In this document: positions 62,334-64,000 of the stretch, one piece after another
How positions within the stretch are numbered: position 1 is the stretch's first letter
Layout of the letters: each line of letters begins with the position of its first letter
Source: Clostridioides difficile ATCC 9689 = DSM 1296
Lineage (GTDB): Bacteria > Bacillota > Clostridia > Peptostreptococcales > Peptostreptococcaceae
Length of the DNA: 64,000 bases
Reading direction: 5' to 3'
NCBI RefSeq assembly: GCF_001077535.1
Contig: NZ_CP011968.1
Location: 2,604,001 to 2,668,000, forward strand
Program-made: the position numbers and the translations under genes
The notes under the pieces: generated by a model
Database searches by the model: none
What the model saw: the letters and a program-made list of their open reading frames with translations, nothing else
Told to the model about the DNA's origin: nothing

Positions 62334-64000
62334 TTATTTATAAACAATTTTAGATAAATCACAAATTTCTAGCATAGTATCATATACTTGTTTAAGTAAA
62401 GCAAGTCTATTGTTCTTAATAGCTTCATCATTATCCATAACCATAACTGTATCAAATAAATTATCAACTACTGGTCTTAAAGATGCAAATTCATCTAAAG
62501 CAATACCATATTTCTTATCCTTTAATAATTCATTAACTTTTACCTTTACTTGTTTAAATTCATTGTAAAGTTTAATTTCAGCATCTTCTTTTAATAAAGA
62601 TTCATCAATTTTATCACTTTCTGCTTTTTGAGCTAGAGTAGAAACTCTATTAAATGCAGTAAGCATCTCCACTAATTCATCTTTTTCTAGCCAATTATTA
62701 AGCTCTAAAGCTCTCATATGCATATCAGAAACATCATTTATATCAGAACTTAAAACAGCATCAACAACATCATATCTTATTCCTAAATCTTTAAATAGAT
62801 TTTTTACTCTCTCATTGAAGAAACTCATTATTTGCTCAACAACTTCTTCTTTATTAAAATCTAATTCAGAATAATTATCTAAAGCATGTTCAATAAGTAC
62901 TTTTATATCCACAGCAACTTTTCTGTCCATAAGTATACTAAGTATACCTAAAGCTTGTCTTCTTAAAGCATATGGGTCTTGAGAACCTGTTGGTTGTATT
63001 CCTATAGCAAAGAAACCTGCTATTGAATCCAACTTATCAGCTATTGATAAGGCAACCCCTGCATTAGTCTTAGGAAGTATATCTCCTGCAAATCTTGGAA
63101 GATAATGTTCAAAAATAGCTTCACTTACAACATCATTCTCTCCTCCAACTTTTGCGTATTCTTTTCCCATAAAACCTTGTAATTCATCAAATTCTCCTAC
63201 CATTCCAGTAACTAAATCTGCCTTAGATAATTTAGCAGCCCTTATAGTATCTGCCTTTTCATCTACTAAACCTAAACTATCAAGTATATCAGCACTTAAT
63301 TTTTCAAGTCTTAAAGTTTTGTCGTAAATAGTTCCTAGTTTTACTTGGAATACAACAGTTTTTAATTTTTCTATGTAGCTTTCTAAGTTTCTCTTAGTAT
63401 CTTCTCTATAGAAAAATAAAGCATCTGCAAGTCTTGCTTCTAAAACTTTTTCATTTCCAGCTTTAACATTGTCTATTCTGTAAGAATCACCATTTCTAAC
63501 AGCTATAAAGTTAGGTAACAGTTTTCCTTCTTTAAGTACTGGAAAATATCTTTGATGTTGTTTCATAGGAGTTATAACAACTTCTTTTGGTAGTTTTATA
63601 TAATCCACATCAAATTCTCCATAAAAAGCAGTTGGATATTCAACTAAATAAGTTACCTCTTCAAGTAAATCTTCATCAAATTCAACTTCTCCACCTAAAG
63701 AATTTGCTACTTCTATACATTGTTTTCTTATCATTTCTTTTCTCTTGTTTTGGTCTAAAACTATATAATTTTTTTCTAATTTTTCAAAATAATCTTCTAT
63801 AGAATCAACTTCTATTGTACTTTCACCTAAAAATCTATGACCTTTTGTTACATTAGAAGATATTATTCCTTCTAAATCAAACTCTAATACTTTATCATTT
63901 AACAATGTAACTATCCATCTTATAGGTCTTGCAAATTTAAGATTTTTTCCTCCCCAACGCATAGCTTTTGGGAATACTACAGATTTTATAGTCTCTGGTA
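62334..64000 (-). CDS. glyS: glycyl-tRNA synthetase beta subunit, 5' end outside window
   Basis: The frame is open to the window edge; the residues before the internal Met at 63962 read PETIKSVVFPKA, then MRWGGKNLKFARPIRWIVTLL, a conserved GlyS block, so the true start lies beyond 64000. Further matches: GHRFLGESTIEV, VVITPMKQHQRYFPV, FIAVRNGD, KLSKADLVTGMVGEFDELQGFMGKEYAKVGGE, GVALSIADKLDSIAGFFAIGIQPTGSQDPYALRRQALGIL, and the C-terminal DALR-type domain. About 556 of roughly 690 residues are present. It pairs with GlyQ as the alpha2beta2 enzyme charging tRNA-Gly; glyQ should lie just right of the window. Confidence 0.95.
   Translation of the reverse strand, partial: PETIKSVVFPKAMRWGGKNLKFARPIRWIVTLLNDKVLEFDLEGIISSNVTKGHRFLGESTIEVDSIEDYFEKLEKNYIVLDQNKRKEMIRKQCIEVANSLGGEVEFDEDLLEEVTYLVEYPTAFYGEFDVDYIKLPKEVVITPMKQHQRYFPVLKEGKLLPNFIAVRNGDSYRIDNVKAGNEKVLEARLADALFFYREDTKRNLESYIEKLKTVVFQVKLGTIYDKTLRLEKLSADILDSLGLVDEKADTIRAAKLSKADLVTGMVGEFDELQGFMGKEYAKVGGENDVVSEAIFEHYLPRFAGDILPKTNAGVALSIADKLDSIAGFFAIGIQPTGSQDPYALRRQALGILSILMDRKVAVDIKVLIEHALDNYSELDFNKEEVVEQIMSFFNERVKNLFKDLGIRYDVVDAVLSSDINDVSDMHMRALELNNWLEKDELVEMLTAFNRVSTLAQKAESDKIDESLLKEDAEIKLYNEFKQVKVKVNELLKDKKYGIALDEFASLRPVVDNLFDTVMVMDNDEAIKNNRLALLKQVYDTMLEICDLSKIVYK

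Noticed and set aside
1-64000. tRNA/rRNA genes, CRISPR arrays, prophage or intact insertion sequences
   Set aside because: No cloverleaf with CCA-type end, no regularly spaced direct repeats and no intact transposase or phage structural genes were seen on either strand.

Overview
The window looks like a chromosomal segment of a low-GC, spore-forming anaerobic Firmicute, and the gene content and order fit Clostridioides difficile. The evidence is very AT-rich intergenic DNA, strong AGGAGG-type ribosome binding sites with frequent TTG/GTG starts, a cotJABC spore-coat operon, pyruvate phosphate dikinase with its PpsR and CcpN partners, a ferredoxin-linked 2-oxoacid oxidoreductase with ptb/buk, and glyS. 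The species name is from memory of the gene order and was not checked by a search.

Layout. 0-6.6 kb: a sigma-54 activator (PrpR_N-PAS-AAA-Fis), preceded in the same apparent operon by two TPR-GGDEF proteins. A near-consensus sigma-54 promoter fires out of the left edge into a gene whose first seven codons are visible. 6.6-8.5 kb: a small orphan ORF and an FMN-dependent 2-hydroxyacid dehydrogenase. 8.5-14.6 kb: two tandem copies of a BlaI / short BlaR (M56) / secreted peptidoglycan-binding protein cassette, separated by a decayed IS256-family transposase. 14.9-22.4 kb: mostly single genes. These include a DUF2975 membrane protein, a stand-alone B3/4 domain protein behind a guanidine-I (ykkC-type) riboswitch, a GT51 transglycosylase, two DEDDh exonucleases, a MORN protein, a flavin-reductase-like protein and a TtcA-like PP-loop enzyme. 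22.6-28.3 kb: cotJA-JB-JC, a secreted SH3b3-NlpC/P60 hydrolase, dut and topB. 28.3-34.8 kb: MarR divergent from a three-gene RND efflux operon whose last gene is TolC-like. 35-39.7 kb: zinc-ribbon protein, ppdK-ppsR-ccpN. 40.1-46 kb: a glucitol-type PTS (srlA, srlE, PRD regulator, gutM, srlB) with a SAF-domain dehydrogenase in place of sorbitol-6-phosphate dehydrogenase. 46.4-51.4 kb: an AraC/GyrI-like regulator, then a C45-type acyltransferase/hydrolase, an M20 amidohydrolase and an AGCS amino-acid/sodium symporter. 52-60.3 kb: IclR regulator and a ferredoxin oxidoreductase (delta, alpha, beta, gamma) - buk - ptb - aminotransferase - MFS run. 60.6-64 kb: a siroheme nitrite/sulfite reductase-like gene and the 3' part of glyS.

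How the genes work together. The 52-60 kb block reads as a complete oxidative amino-acid fermentation route: aminotransferase, 2-oxoacid:ferredoxin oxidoreductase giving acyl-CoA, phosphotransacylase, acyl kinase giving ATP. Its two promoter regions share an unusual operator layout, GTTCT-N7-AGAAC-N3-GTTCT, which I propose is the IclR protein's site. The BlaI/BlaR cassettes carry no beta-lactamase and no penicillin-sensing domain; they appear to control a cell-wall-binding secreted protein. A dispersed inverted-repeat element of about 115 bp (MITE-like) occurs three times, always between genes and at gene ends where it can act as a terminator.

Most promising leads: the riboswitch-B3/4 pairing, the duplicated sensorless BlaR cassette, the IclR operator logic, the SAF-dehydrogenase PTS of unknown substrate, the sigma-54 promoter/enhancer at the left edge, and an unexplained nested hairpin at 51785-51885. 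No tRNA, rRNA, CRISPR array, intact insertion sequence or prophage was recognised.
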